DNA of 64,000 bases from Staphylococcus microti (GCF_000934465.1 NZ_JXWY01000031.1:1-64000); one strand, 5' to 3'. Numbered from the stretch's first letter, positions 24,070 through 34,138 are shown. Program-made: numbers and translations. The notes: a model not told the origin generated them from the sequence alone.

Positions 24070-24203
24070 AATTGATCTCCTTTTAAAATATGCCGCTTAT
24101 TCTATATTTCATTTATTAATTTTACGTCTTTTAATTTGATTGTACCATGTTGTATTTTGGAACTGGGATTTAGGGGGTGTTTTCTCGTAAATAAGTCAGT
24201 AAA

Positions 24204-24490
24204 TAGCAGTAGGTATCTGAAGTGAAAATGTGTTTTAACAACCTTGGGGTGCACTACAGAAATATTGATTTCGTTGTATTCCCCTTACAAAGCACATATC
24301 AGTCAGCTACTGCAAAACTTCTATTGTCCGTGTTCGCGCGGCAAAATTCCGCAATTCAACAAAATTAGAAAACAATTTTGCGCATATCTCGGATTCTTCA
24401 CAAATCCTAATCGCTTGGCTTACAACCTCGATACATGCTTGCTGATGCGGGGGTACAGAAATCTTTTTGCCAAAATTAGCTTTCTGTACC
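24204..24490 (-). repeat. dispersed intergenic repeat, copy A
   Basis: Read on the minus strand, this copy starts with a hairpin (GGTACAGAAA/TTTCTGTACC, 24452-24490) and runs through a middle block shared with copy B. It ends in the core shared with copies B and C (…GCAGTAGCTGA… to …CACTTCAGATACCTACTGC). It lacks about 35 bp of the long hairpin in copy C. It fills most of the 498-bp topB-acetyltransferase gap, which holds no gene. Confidence 0.75.
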
Positions 24491-24508
24491 GCTTCACTTG
24501 TCGATATT

Positions 24509-24536
24509 TTGATTTACTACATAAAAACTTTATAAT
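24509..24536 (+). promoter_or_regulatory. promoter of the GNAT gene
   Basis: -35 TTGATT (24509-24514), 16-bp spacer, -10 TATAAT (24531-24536), 32 bp before the ATG. Confidence 0.7.
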
Positions 24537-24567
24537 AAAGATAAATTGATACATTAGGGGGCAGACA

Positions 24568-25428
24568 ATGAAAACGCAACGCATTCCAAATATTTCTCGT
24601 ATCGCTTCGTTTATTCAAGCGAATCTCTCTGTCAACCAGTCCTATACGCACAAACTGCCTGTCCATGACGATGAAACGTTATGCACATACTTATCCAATG
24701 CACACGATAATAGTACGCTCCACGTCACAGAAGACGATGGACATATTCAAATGGTCCTTATTTGCACGCCCTATGCCGACAATAGATATCAAGTCATTGG
24801 GCCAATATATGAACAAGGCGCAACTTTTACAGAGTCTGATTTGAAAAAGTTGTTTGACGACGCAACAGCACATCATGCACGCCCTTCAACATATTATTTC
24901 GCTTATTCAACGGCACATCCTGCTATTAAAGCTTATATGAAGTCTATCGGTGCAGCCTACACGTTCACTGACTATTATTTAGAAGCGTCACACGACTTGG
25001 GCGAAACAGAACAAGCCCATCTGATTATAGATTATGTACCCGTTTATTTTCGTCATTTTCAAAAGTTGCACGAAAAGACCTTTGTACATCATGCCATGAC
25101 TGCACAAGAGATTACGGAGACGCTCGACGATGACCATCAGCTTTTCTTATATGTTGCTGAAGGATTATTAAAAGGCTACTTGTATCTTGTATACGACCGT
25201 GACAATCACTGTGCAGAAATTAAATATTTTTCTTCACACTCAGACTACCGATTAAAAGGTATTGCGTTTGACTTGATTCAGCATGCGATATACCTTGCAT
25301 GTACACGCGACGGCTTAGACAGTGTTCACTTTAAAATTAGAAGTAAAAATCACGAACTCGTCTCTCGCTTTGATACGCTCGGTTTCCATATTAAACATGA
25401 ATACCATAAGTTTAAGTGTTGTTTTTAA
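24568..25428 (+). CDS. GNAT-family N-acetyltransferase
   Basis: 286 aa. The C-terminal half (about 190-286) resembles a GNAT fold: LYVAEGLLKGYLYLVYD (beta strands 2-4), then AEIKYFSSHSDYRLKGIAFDLIQHAI in the acetyl-CoA-binding position, and a final RFDTLGFHIKHEY motif. The usual Q/RxxGxG/A loop is present only as YRLKGIA. The N-terminal half may be a degenerate second GNAT domain. The start has AGGGGG upstream. The substrate is unknown. It ends 8 bp from the convergent AEC transporter gene. Confidence 0.75.
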   Translation: MKTQRIPNISRIASFIQANLSVNQSYTHKLPVHDDETLCTYLSNAHDNSTLHVTEDDGHIQMVLICTPYADNRYQVIGPIYEQGATFTESDLKKLFDDATAHHARPSTYYFAYSTAHPAIKAYMKSIGAAYTFTDYYLEASHDLGETEQAHLIIDYVPVYFRHFQKLHEKTFVHHAMTAQEITETLDDDHQLFLYVAEGLLKGYLYLVYDRDNHCAEIKYFSSHSDYRLKGIAFDLIQHAIYLACTRDGLDSVHFKIRSKNHELVSRFDTLGFHIKHEYHKFKCCF

Positions 25429-25436
25429 TGAACTGT

Positions 25437-26351
25437 TTATCCACCAACAAAGAGGGCTTGGTACACATACACAATGATAATGCTAATAACGATTGTAATG
25501 TTACTCGCCATAGCGATAACCGGTAATGTGCGATAGCGAAATTGCATCGCATAAGACAACGCGGCAACACCAACAGGCATGAGCCATATCAATTGCAATG
25601 TCGTTTTGATCATCTCATCGTTAACTGGCAAGAAAAAGTAAACGAGTGTGCCGCATAAAAACCCGAAGCCATAATGCACACCTAAATATTTAAGCGTAAG
25701 CGGTAGAAAACGACGGTCTATTTTAAAGTCCATAAGTACACCGAGCAAAATCATAGAAAGTGGTAAGTTAGCTGCGCCGATAACATCGAAAAATTGAATG
25801 ACTGGGTCTGGTAAATGGATATGAACGAGATTGAGGCATAGCATCACAACATATGTCATGAGTGGCACAGATTTGATTAAGTTCATTACCATTCTCTTAG
25901 GATCTAGTCCACCACTCACATTTTTAAAGTAGGATGCCGCAAAATACGTCATCCCAAACATAACGATTGCACCACCGATGTCAGCCATACCGAAATAAAT
26001 AAGTCCTTTGTCGGGCCATATTTGTTGAACGAGTGGATATGCAAAAATACCAATATTTAAACTGCCCATCATGATCGCAACCGTACCACGTATTTCATTA
26101 TTGTATTTAAGAAACATCATAACGATCAGTATTTTCGCAATGATACCGTATACCACCATCATCACGGGTAAAATAGATAGTGATGGCGTAAGTACGACGT
26201 CATTTAAATTGACGATTACAACGGCTGGCAACGTCAGGTTCAACACTAACGTCGAGATGACGCGGCTATCTTTACCTGAAATAAAGCCAAGTCGCTTTAA
26301 TATATAACCAATCGCAATAAGTAATAATATCGTTAAAAATTTCGCAGTCAT
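25437..26351 (-). CDS. AEC-family (auxin efflux carrier-like) transporter
   Basis: 304 aa with about ten membrane segments in the two-halves arrangement of the AEC family. The N-terminal LLLIAIGYILKRLGFIS and LVLNLTLPAVVIVNL segments and the C-terminal LPLSMILLGVLMDFK are typical. Bacterial members export or take up small carboxylates such as malate; the substrate here cannot be told from the sequence. It is monocistronic, with GGGGGAG-like purines before the ATG. Confidence 0.88.
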   Translation of the reverse strand: MTAKFLTILLLIAIGYILKRLGFISGKDSRVISTLVLNLTLPAVVIVNLNDVVLTPSLSILPVMMVVYGIIAKILIVMMFLKYNNEIRGTVAIMMGSLNIGIFAYPLVQQIWPDKGLIYFGMADIGGAIVMFGMTYFAASYFKNVSGGLDPKRMVMNLIKSVPLMTYVVMLCLNLVHIHLPDPVIQFFDVIGAANLPLSMILLGVLMDFKIDRRFLPLTLKYLGVHYGFGFLCGTLVYFFLPVNDEMIKTTLQLIWLMPVGVAALSYAMQFRYRTLPVIAMASNITIVISIIIVYVYQALFVGG

Positions 26352-26463
26352 GTATCTCCCCCCTTAACATTTGATTACTACTGATATATCGTACTGTAAA
26401 AAGTTTTATTATTGCAATGGTAACATGCTATAATTATTACAATTGAAACAAGGAGGATGTTGT

Positions 26464-26628
26464 ATGGACTTAGCACAACAATTAGAAGAGCTTAAAATGG
26501 ATTATGTTCGTTTACAAGGCGATTTAGAAAAGCGAGAATCAACGGCACAACAAGTAGATCCGCTCATTAAGCAACTCGAAGCGATTGAGAAACAAATTGC
26601 TGAAGTACGCGCAAAGCTCCGTACATAG
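26464..26628 (+). CDS. small coiled-coil protein, conserved in staphylococci
   Basis: 54 aa from the ATG at 26464, which has AAGGAGG 7 bases upstream (the frame is open 7 codons further, through the ribosome binding site). The product MDLAQQLEELKMDYVRLQGD… is almost entirely charged heptad-like helix with leucines at repeating positions. It resembles short staphylococcal proteins of unknown function. No catalytic residues are evident. Confidence 0.75.
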   Translation: MDLAQQLEELKMDYVRLQGDLEKRESTAQQVDPLIKQLEAIEKQIAEVRAKLRT

Positions 26629-26783
26629 CTACACATTCAGTTTAAGCATTAAAACATATACACTCGACTTCACAAATGACTGGCAATCACAGCAAAATGG
26701 ATTTTCTGAGCTATACCGATATCATTTTGCTATGTTTTGGCACAGCTATCCGAATGGTTGGCTCATAGAAAGGATGTATCCCA

Positions 26784-27101
26784 ATGTTAGTTTACCTTAT
26801 TCTGTTACCATTGATGTATCTCATCGTGGCATATATCAGTATTTTTAAAATGGATATATTGTTACCGAAAATTTTGCGCTTATTAATGGCTGTTTTACTT
26901 ATCATTGTTGTCGCAACATCACTCTTATATTACCCATCTGAAACATGGTGGTTGTTAGCTGTATTACTTATGCTCATAGGTAACGTAGAAGTTACAGCTT
27001 TTAAACATTACAAACAAGATCAAAAAGGTGTCCAAATATTAAATATGATGACCCTTTTCATCTTACTCGTCTATATTGCTGTAACAATTATGGTCGTTTA
27101 A
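26784..27101 (+). CDS. small membrane protein, function unknown
   Basis: 105 aa with four likely membrane segments (about 2-20, 27-47, 53-70 and 83-104) and a short charged loop (KHYKQDQKG). AAAGGATG lies before the ATG. It follows the coiled-coil gene by 155 bp and ends at a strong bidirectional terminator. No family is recognised. Confidence 0.7.
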   Translation: MLVYLILLPLMYLIVAYISIFKMDILLPKILRLLMAVLLIIVVATSLLYYPSETWWLLAVLLMLIGNVEVTAFKHYKQDQKGVQILNMMTLFILLVYIAVTIMVV

Positions 27102-27120
27102 ACGCTACATCTATACATAA

Positions 27121-27172
27121 AAGCCTTTAATGTTTCCCTTACACGATGAGGGTCATTAAAGGCTCTTTATTT
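27121..27172. terminator. bidirectional terminator
   Basis: AGCCTTTAATG (27122-27132) pairs with CATTAAAGGCT (27154-27164). A T-rich tract follows on the plus strand, between convergent genes. Confidence 0.85.
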
Positions 27173-28326
27173 TATTTATTGTATAACGATTCGAGCGTCG
27201 CTAAACGCTCGAGTGCTTCTGTCAACTGTGTTTCGTCAATGGCAAAAGACACACGTACATAACCTTCCCCTTCTTCGCCAAATGGATGTCCCGGTGCTGC
27301 CAATATCGACTGTTCTTGTAATAAATACGCAATAAATTCATCGCTCGTCATACGTGGTGGGCATTGCAACCATAAGAAAATCCCACCTGTAATCGGCTCA
27401 TGTGGAATGTTGTGTTTTGTCAGTACATCTTCAATCATATCACGGCGTTTACGAAATACTTCACTTTGCGTTTCTAACACATCGTCACATTCATTTAAAG
27501 CGACTGTACACGCATCTTGCAATGCGCCATACATCCCTGCTTGTGTATGTGTATGGTATTTTTGTAAGTTAGCAATGATCTCAGCATTTCCAACAGCAAA
27601 CCCTACACGATAGCCTGACATGTTATACCCTTTAGAAAACGAAAAAACTTCCACCGCAACATCTTTCGCCCCTTTAGCGGACAATATACTTGGATTCGGT
27701 GCATCAAAACCGAATGCTTGATACGCAAAATCATGCACAATTTTTGTAGGTGTGCCATGAAAACGATCAATCGTGTCTTGAAAAAATGCTGGTGTGGCAA
27801 CTGAACCTGTTGGATTGTTCGGATACGTCAAATAAATCAATTTCGTTTGAGACGTATCCACATCATCCCACTGCGGTAAATAATGGTGTACTGGCGATAA
27901 CTTCAATCGTTTCGGCACCCCATGTGCTAGATGTACACCCGCTTCATAGTCCGTATAGCCGGGATCCGGCAGTAGCATTTCATCGCCTGGTTCGATAACA
28001 CACGTGGGCAATGCGACTAAACCATTTTTTGTGCCGTAAAATAAACACACCTCTGTTTCCGGATTTAATGTTACCCCAAAATGACGCTTGTAAAATGCGA
28101 CAATCGCTTCTTTAAAATGTGCTTTTCCTTGGAATGCTAAATACTTTTGGTTTTCAGGCTTCACAATCGCCTCAGCTAATGCGTCTAATATACGTTGTGG
28201 CGTGTCTGCATCTGGAATACCAACCGCCAAGTTGATGAGCGGTAACGGGCCGTGGGTGACTTTACGCCCCATCGTTTTTCCAAAATAACTGTCTGGAATT
28301 TGTTTTAATATACTTGTGTATGCCAT
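27172..28326 (-). CDS. class I/II pyridoxal-phosphate aminotransferase
   Basis: 384 aa, fold type I aminotransferase. Visible motifs are YLAFQGKAHFKEAI near residue 80, YPNNPTGS (substrate/cofactor asparagine) near residue 168, the PLP lysine in SFSKGYNMSGYRVG near residue 232, and a C-terminal YVRVSF arginine for the substrate carboxylate. It belongs with the DapL/AlaT-like aminotransferases. The amino donor and the pathway cannot be assigned from context, as its neighbours are an RND pump and a membrane protein. Confidence 0.88.
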   Translation of the reverse strand: MAYTSILKQIPDSYFGKTMGRKVTHGPLPLINLAVGIPDADTPQRILDALAEAIVKPENQKYLAFQGKAHFKEAIVAFYKRHFGVTLNPETEVCLFYGTKNGLVALPTCVIEPGDEMLLPDPGYTDYEAGVHLAHGVPKRLKLSPVHHYLPQWDDVDTSQTKLIYLTYPNNPTGSVATPAFFQDTIDRFHGTPTKIVHDFAYQAFGFDAPNPSILSAKGAKDVAVEVFSFSKGYNMSGYRVGFAVGNAEIIANLQKYHTHTQAGMYGALQDACTVALNECDDVLETQSEVFRKRRDMIEDVLTKHNIPHEPITGGIFLWLQCPPRMTSDEFIAYLLQEQSILAAPGHPFGEEGEGYVRVSFAIDETQLTEALERLATLESLYNK

Positions 28327-28348
28327 GCTATCCCCCCTATATGTAGCA

Positions 28349-28380
28349 GAAGCTGAGACACTTATGTATGCCTCAGCTTC
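28349..28380 (-). terminator. inverted repeat after the RND gene, possible terminator
   Basis: GAAGCTGAG and CTCAGCTTC form a perfect 9-bp stem with a 14-base loop between the RND stop and the aminotransferase start. No clear T tract follows. Confidence 0.4.
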
Positions 28381-28429
28381 ACGATCTCTTGCAACGAGAT
28401 TTTATAATATTTTCATCTTACAGAAGGAA

Positions 28430-31400
28430 TTAACGTACGTCAATGTTTTCAGACTTTTTCGTCAATCTCTTTTTAAGGGTAAATAACACTTCATAAATAA
28501 CTGGTACGACAATTAATGTTAGTAGTGTTGAAGATAATAGCCCACCAATCACTGTCGCAGCTAAACCTTTAGAAATCAACACAGAATTGTCTTGACCGAA
28601 CAATAACGGAATTAATGCACCGATTGTAGCAATTGCTGTCATTAAAATAGGACGAATACGTGTACCGCCTGCTTCTAGTAACGCTTCCTTCATCGGCATG
28701 CCCGCTGCTTCGTTGTTAATCACTCGATCAATTAATACAATCGCGTTCGTTACAACGATACCAATCAGCATTAACATACCAATCATGCTTGGTACAGATA
28801 ACGTCTCGCCTGTGAAAATAAGTGCAAGCACAACCCCAATGACTGTATATGGTAATGAGAACAGAATTGTAAATGGTGCTAAGCCACCTTTAAACGTTAG
28901 CACTAGCACGAGATAGACGATTAAGATTGCGGCTAACATCGCCAACATTAATTGCGAGAATGCCGATTCAATATCTTCATTCGTACCACCAAGTGATGTC
29001 TTCACATCATTCGGTTTATCAATTTTATTCAGCCCCTTCATCACATCTTGAGAAACTGCTCCTACATCATCACCAGAAATTGTACCTTTAATGGTTGTCG
29101 CATAATCGCCACCTTCTTTAATAAGCTTGTTCGGCGTCGATGATTTTTCTAACGTTGCAATATCACTCAATGTCACAATTTCTCCGGATGCAGATGGAAT
29201 AGGTGTTTGTTCAAGTTTCTGCTGTGTCCATTCTGTTTCTTTTTTCTGTTTCACAACGACATCATAAGTTTGTGCGTCTTCTTTCACTTTTGACACAGTC
29301 GTATCAGGAATGTTGGCATTTAACATCATCGCAAGCTGACCTGCTGTAATGCCGTATTCTCCAGCCTTGTCCGAATCAACCTTGACTTGATACTGTTCGT
29401 ACGTTTCAGCTAAGTCTGCTTTCACATTCGTTAAGCCATCAATATTTTGCATCATTTTTGTAATTTTGTTAACCGTGCCTTCTAAACGTTCTGGTGAAGG
29501 CCCTGTTACTTGAACATTTAATTCATTAGATGTGGCACCTGTACTCATATCAAGATTTTTCCAGTCTCCCGGATGTTTGAATGTTTTAATATGATCTAAC
29601 ACACGTTCAGGTTCTTCATCAAAATTCGGCGTTTGCGTGTCATACTGTACCATTAACGCCATGCTGTTCGTACTACCTGTTGGATCGACAGGCGAAGCGC
29701 CCCCAACAGAATATTGTACGTTCTCAACATACTTGTTTTTCTGTAGATAGCGCTCTACCGCTTCTGCATGTTTCAATACATTTTCTTCTGTTTCCCCCGG
29801 TTTTGGCGAATATGTGAGTGCCATAAATTTATTGTCGCCTGCCGAAATAAAGCTTGTACCTACTTTCATCACACCGAGACCGATACTTGCGATTAATAAG
29901 AATGTACTAATCAACATCACAATCCATTTATGATCTAAGCTCCATCCCAATATACGTTTATAACGCTGTCCGACAACGCCAACATGGGCTGTCGTCTTTT
30001 TAGGTAAACCGCGTTTGAAAAAGACAGAGCCTAGCACTGGCACAATCGTAATTGATACGAGTAACGATGCGAGCAAGCTAAATGTAACAGCGTAAGCAAA
30101 TGGGCGGAACATTTGTCCAACCATTCCCGTTACAAATGCAAGCGGTGCAAATACGACAATCGTTACAATCGTCGATGACATAATCGGAATAAACACTTCT
30201 TTCGTTGCTGAAACGATAAGATGGTCACCGGATAACGGTTCATCAGAACGCGTCAGTCGTCGATAGATATTTTCAATAACAACAATGGAGTCGTCAATCA
30301 CACGACCGATTGCCACTGTTAACGCACCTAACGTTAAAATGTTCAATGATACGTCAGTGAGCTTCAATGCAACCATCGCAATCAAAAGTGATAGTGGAAT
30401 TGACACAATTGAAATAGCTGTCATACGGAAGTTGCGTAAAAACAACATAATCACAATCACTGCGACGATTGAACCGATCAATGCTTTTTCTATCATCGTA
30501 TTCAACGAGTCTTGGATTGGTTTGGCTGTATCCATAATTTGAACAGCTTTTAAATCTTTACGTTCATCGACAAACTGCTGAATCGTCTTATCTACTTCTT
30601 TCGCAACTGCAACAGTATTGGCATCTTGCGCTTTAATAATTTGGATGTCTACCGCATCTTTACCGTTCGTACGTGAAATCGATTCACGTTCATCTGCTAA
30701 CGTCACTTTCGCAACATCTTGTAATGGAATGGATTGTTGCTGTGACGCATTTGTTTGTGATGACGGACTTGGTGCGGATGCGCCTTCTGAATCATCACTT
30801 TGCTGTTGTGCAATAGATAACGGGATTTCCATCTTTTTCAATGCGTCTACAGAGGCAAATTGACCGTCAATAACGATAGATTTCTCTGTATCGCCAAATT
30901 GGAACAAGCCGAGTGGCACTTCTTTCGTTGCTGCCTCTATATAATCAATCACTTGTTTTTGATTAAGCCCTGCTGTGCCTAATTTTTTATCATCAAATTC
31001 TATGTTCACGCGGCGACTCGTTTGTCCATTGACTGTCGCACGTTGCACACCATCTATTTCTTGAAGTTTAGGAATTAAGTTGTTCTCTACATCTTGTGTA
31101 CTTTGTTTAATATCATTGTTTTCGTGCAGGATAGAATACGCAACGACTGGGAACGCATAAAGCGAGTTACGTTGAATTTCAGGCTTTTCAACCCCTTCTT
31201 CAAACTCTAGTTTTTTCAAGACTTTATCAATATCTTGTTCCGCACGGTCCATATCTGTTTGCTCATTAAACTTGACGGTTATCAACGATGCGTTCGCAAG
31301 TGACTCAGTTTTCACACTTGATACGTCTGACATGCCACGAATCGCTTCATCTATCGGGTCACTCACCTCTTTCATGACCGTTTCAGGTGTTGCACCCGGC

Positions 31401-31558
31401 ATCGTTGTCGTTATTGTCAACATAGGTGGTTCGGTATCTGGCAGCAGCTCTAACTTCATCTTAAAGCTTGCGAACACGCCACCTAATATGACAAGTAACA
31501 CCATCAGCATAATGGCAAATTTATTCGACAATGAAAAATCAATTAGCTTTTTTACCAC
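28430..31558 (-). CDS. RND-family efflux permease (AcrB/AcrD/AcrF-like)
   Basis: 1042 aa, the full length of HAE1-type RND transporters. TM1 (about 12-30) is followed by a large extracytoplasmic loop, then TM2-6 (about 335-560), a second loop and TM7-12 (about 860-1030). The TM4 proton-relay region is LTVAIGRVIDDSIVVIENI, with paired aspartates. A serine/glutamine-rich linker (about 250-275) interrupts the first loop. No membrane fusion protein or outer-membrane factor gene is adjacent, as expected in a Gram-positive. It lies upstream of the aminotransferase and downstream of femX, as in S. aureus. Substrates are unknown. Confidence 0.9.
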   Translation of the reverse strand: MVKKLIDFSLSNKFAIMLMVLLVILGGVFASFKMKLELLPDTEPPMLTITTTMPGATPETVMKEVSDPIDEAIRGMSDVSSVKTESLANASLITVKFNEQTDMDRAEQDIDKVLKKLEFEEGVEKPEIQRNSLYAFPVVAYSILHENNDIKQSTQDVENNLIPKLQEIDGVQRATVNGQTSRRVNIEFDDKKLGTAGLNQKQVIDYIEAATKEVPLGLFQFGDTEKSIVIDGQFASVDALKKMEIPLSIAQQQSDDSEGASAPSPSSQTNASQQQSIPLQDVAKVTLADERESISRTNGKDAVDIQIIKAQDANTVAVAKEVDKTIQQFVDERKDLKAVQIMDTAKPIQDSLNTMIEKALIGSIVAVIVIMLFLRNFRMTAISIVSIPLSLLIAMVALKLTDVSLNILTLGALTVAIGRVIDDSIVVIENIYRRLTRSDEPLSGDHLIVSATKEVFIPIMSSTIVTIVVFAPLAFVTGMVGQMFRPFAYAVTFSLLASLLVSITIVPVLGSVFFKRGLPKKTTAHVGVVGQRYKRILGWSLDHKWIVMLISTFLLIASIGLGVMKVGTSFISAGDNKFMALTYSPKPGETEENVLKHAEAVERYLQKNKYVENVQYSVGGASPVDPTGSTNSMALMVQYDTQTPNFDEEPERVLDHIKTFKHPGDWKNLDMSTGATSNELNVQVTGPSPERLEGTVNKITKMMQNIDGLTNVKADLAETYEQYQVKVDSDKAGEYGITAGQLAMMLNANIPDTTVSKVKEDAQTYDVVVKQKKETEWTQQKLEQTPIPSASGEIVTLSDIATLEKSSTPNKLIKEGGDYATTIKGTISGDDVGAVSQDVMKGLNKIDKPNDVKTSLGGTNEDIESAFSQLMLAMLAAILIVYLVLVLTFKGGLAPFTILFSLPYTVIGVVLALIFTGETLSVPSMIGMLMLIGIVVTNAIVLIDRVINNEAAGMPMKEALLEAGGTRIRPILMTAIATIGALIPLLFGQDNSVLISKGLAATVIGGLLSSTLLTLIVVPVIYEVLFTLKKRLTKKSENIDVR

Positions 31559-31719
31559 TATTTGTTACCCCTCTCATAAGATTGGTGTACGAACACGTTG
31601 CGTACACCTCGACAAAGGAACGAACGCCTTTTCTTCGTAGCCAATGTCTTTCCTTTTAGTTTCAAAACAAACTTTATTGCAATCTACACTATTGTACCGA
31701 TTCGTACTGTACGACGCCA

Positions 31720-31770
31720 CAAAAAAGCCCATCTCTATATCGTTCTTTCTTAGATGCAATATGAGATGGA
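31720..31770 (-). terminator. femX terminator
   Basis: Minus-strand CCATCTCATAT pairs with ATATAGAGATGG with a small bulge, then GCTTTTTT. It lies just beyond the femX stop. Confidence 0.7.
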
Positions 31771-31784
31771 CACATGTTCGTCAA

Positions 31785-33044
31785 CTATTTCTTACGTGCT
31801 TGTAATTTACGCACGACTTTAATTTTCATATTCGTCACTTGTGGCTTAAATTGTTCAATCAAGCGATATAAAATAGGGTTTAAAACGTAATCAAACTCCC
31901 CGATTTTTTCGCTTAAGTACGTTCCCCACATACGTTTGAATTCCCACAAACCGAAATGCGCAGAATCTTTGTCTGGTGCATTATCCGTACCACCAAAGTC
32001 ATAAGTCGTTGCACCTTTTTCACGTGCATATTTCATCATTTCAATTTGCATGTGATGATTTGGTAAAAACTTACGATATTGGTTTGAAGATGCACCGTAA
32101 AGGTAATACGCTTTTTTACCGCAGAACATCAATAACGCACCTGATAAATAAACGCCGTCAGGGTGCTTTTGTTCAAGTTCTTCCATTTCAGTGATTGCTT
32201 GCTGTTTCTTTGGCAATTGTAATTGTACGTCCTTTAACTTGTTGCGTACTTTTTTGTTCTCTTGATTTTTTTCTAACAATGCCGCCTCTTCAGCTTTTAA
32301 CTGTGCTTTATCCGCGCGCAACACTTCTAATACGTGCGTCGGGTCAAGCTTCACAAGAAACAACTCTGCATCACCATCTGGATGAAGCGCATCATAAATG
32401 GTTTCAAAGTAAGAAACATCACGTGTTAAAAAGCCATCACGCTCACCTGTTTCTTTCATCAAGTCGGCAAAAATCCCTAAGTATTCACGACCAACACGTT
32501 CAACCGTTGTGCCACGCTTCATTGCAGCGCGAACTTTTGACCGATGATTTGTATTGAAACTCTTAATCAACGCTTCATCTGACTTATCAATCGGTGTAAT
32601 CATCGTCATACGTGGTTGAATGTAGTCTTTTGATAACCCGTCTTTAAACCCTTTATGTCTAAACCCGAGTGATTTCAAATCTTGAACGACTGTCATACCT
32701 TGTTCTACTTCAACGTCAGGATCGATTTTGATCGTATAGGCTTTTTCTTGTTTTGCAACTTTAATTGCTTCTACTAACAAAGTTTTGACCGCACGTTGAT
32801 CGGAATAATCGACAACAAATCCTCTCGACGCATAACATAGTGTATAAGGCGTACGTGGAATCTTTTTAAATAAAAGTTGTGCAACACCATGAATCTCGCC
32901 GTTTTCTCCCACTGCGATACGTTTCGTATACCAGCCAGTCAGTTTCTTTGTTTCTCCCCACTGTGTGAGCTGTAAAAGGTCTCCATTAGGATGTGCCTTA
33001 ACAAACGCATCGTGCGCTTGATCGGTAATATTCATCAATTTCAT
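31785..33044 (-). CDS. femX: lipid II:glycine glycyltransferase FemX (FmhB)
   Basis: Adds the first glycine of the pentaglycine cross-bridge to the lysine of lipid II, using glycyl-tRNA; essential in S. aureus. The 419-aa product has the Fem-family double-GNAT fold with a coiled-coil arm (about 245-305, rich in K, E and Q). Conserved segments are NGDLLQLTQWGETKKLTGWY, KIDPDVEV, QPRMTMITPID and YDFGGTDN. I chose the ATG at 33042-33044, with AAAGGAG upstream; the open frame reaches 33089 but the extra 15 residues are not part of the family. Confidence 0.96.
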   Translation of the reverse strand: MKLMNITDQAHDAFVKAHPNGDLLQLTQWGETKKLTGWYTKRIAVGENGEIHGVAQLLFKKIPRTPYTLCYASRGFVVDYSDQRAVKTLLVEAIKVAKQEKAYTIKIDPDVEVEQGMTVVQDLKSLGFRHKGFKDGLSKDYIQPRMTMITPIDKSDEALIKSFNTNHRSKVRAAMKRGTTVERVGREYLGIFADLMKETGERDGFLTRDVSYFETIYDALHPDGDAELFLVKLDPTHVLEVLRADKAQLKAEEAALLEKNQENKKVRNKLKDVQLQLPKKQQAITEMEELEQKHPDGVYLSGALLMFCGKKAYYLYGASSNQYRKFLPNHHMQIEMMKYAREKGATTYDFGGTDNAPDKDSAHFGLWEFKRMWGTYLSEKIGEFDYVLNPILYRLIEQFKPQVTNMKIKVVRKLQARKK

Positions 33045-33093
33045 GATATAAAGCTCCTTTAATTTTTCATTCTTCTTTTTAAGTATCAAGGTG

Positions 33094-33134
33094 TGGGACT
33101 AACATCTCTTTTTACTAAAAGTTTCACAGTCCCA
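33094..33134. repeat. intergenic hairpin
   Basis: TGGGACT (33094-33100) and AGTCCCA (33128-33134) flank an AT-rich loop. Staphylococcal genomes carry many similar GGGAC…GTCCC hairpins between genes. It could end transcription of the VOC gene, but no T tract follows. Confidence 0.5.
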
Positions 33135-33234
33135 ATCCATTTTTTAATTCAAAATGTGCATACGTTACCCTTTAATTCCTGCAATCATTCTCGGATAGCG
33201 ATGACCACTCAATGCGTAATCATATCATATTTTG

Positions 33235-34002
33235 TTATGCTTGTGCGGGTTTGAAATGATAACTGCCACCGCGCGTTCTAATGAGTAGTGGTGCCGTGAT
33301 TGTTGAATCAATAAAGTGTACGCCTTCAATACTGTCGTCCTTGCCTTCTACAATTTTAAACTTTACCTTTTTCGCTGGGCTTTCCAGTATTGTGTACTTA
33401 TCCGTTGTTTCAACGATTTCCATATCAAACCACTGTTTCCAGTTCTCAACCATCGTTTGACGTTGATGTGAATGAAACTCAATCATATCAATCGCAAGTT
33501 GACTTTGAAACGTTTCTTTTAAATCGGCTTCTCTTTCTTCGTCCGTCTTATCCCATTGAATAAAGAACGGCATCATCATATCAAAATGATGATTATTCAC
33601 ATAGAGCAACTGCCATTGAAGCACATGCCCTTTTTTATTTTCACGCGTCATATGCACTGGCCCAACAACTTCCAAGCCACGTGCTAAAAATTGTTCTTTT
33701 AGTTTATGAATATCATGTGTTCTGAAACATATTTTCTTAAAACCTTGTTTGTAGCCATTCTCGATAATAGATGTTGCAAACGAATATTTACCTTCTGGCG
33801 TTTTCGATTGTTGTTTCATCTTACCTTGATTAAAAATATCGAGTAATTCGATGTAACTCAAGTTAATTTGTACAAGGCGATTATAAGTACCTAAGCTGTC
33901 GTGGCTGCCACCTTTTTGAATTTCTAAGTATTTCCCGGGGAATTCAAAATGATCTAAGCCATCAATATAATGTATGATATGATCAAATTCGATATCTACC
34001 AT
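33235..34002 (-). CDS. VOC-superfamily (glyoxalase-like) protein
   Basis: 255 aa from the ATG at 34000-34002, with GGAG 8 bases upstream. The N-terminal part (DIEFDHIIHYIDGLDHF) starts a beta-alpha-beta-beta-beta module with a histidine typical of metal-binding VOC proteins. Paired modules end in VQINLSYIELLDIF and NNHHFDMMMPFF. It resembles the glyoxalase-like domain found in many Firmicutes. The metal and substrate are unknown. It is divergent from the MarR gene, 136 bp away. Confidence 0.75.
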   Translation of the reverse strand: MVDIEFDHIIHYIDGLDHFEFPGKYLEIQKGGSHDSLGTYNRLVQINLSYIELLDIFNQGKMKQQSKTPEGKYSFATSIIENGYKQGFKKICFRTHDIHKLKEQFLARGLEVVGPVHMTRENKKGHVLQWQLLYVNNHHFDMMMPFFIQWDKTDEEREADLKETFQSQLAIDMIEFHSHQRQTMVENWKQWFDMEIVETTDKYTILESPAKKVKFKIVEGKDDSIEGVHFIDSTITAPLLIRTRGGSYHFKPAQA

Positions 34003-34138
34003 GATCACCACTCCTGACTGTGATTCGATGTTTCTATTCTACCAAAAATTGACTTTTAACGCTCGAATGAGATTTATCAAACCCATTACACACGTTGAAG
34101 TGTTATAATGTCGATATTATATGAAAGGAGCGTCTTGA

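Noticed and set aside
24244-24549. 101-aa plus-strand ORF before the GNAT gene
   Set aside because: It lies within the dispersed repeat copy A and runs through its hairpins; no ribosome binding site.
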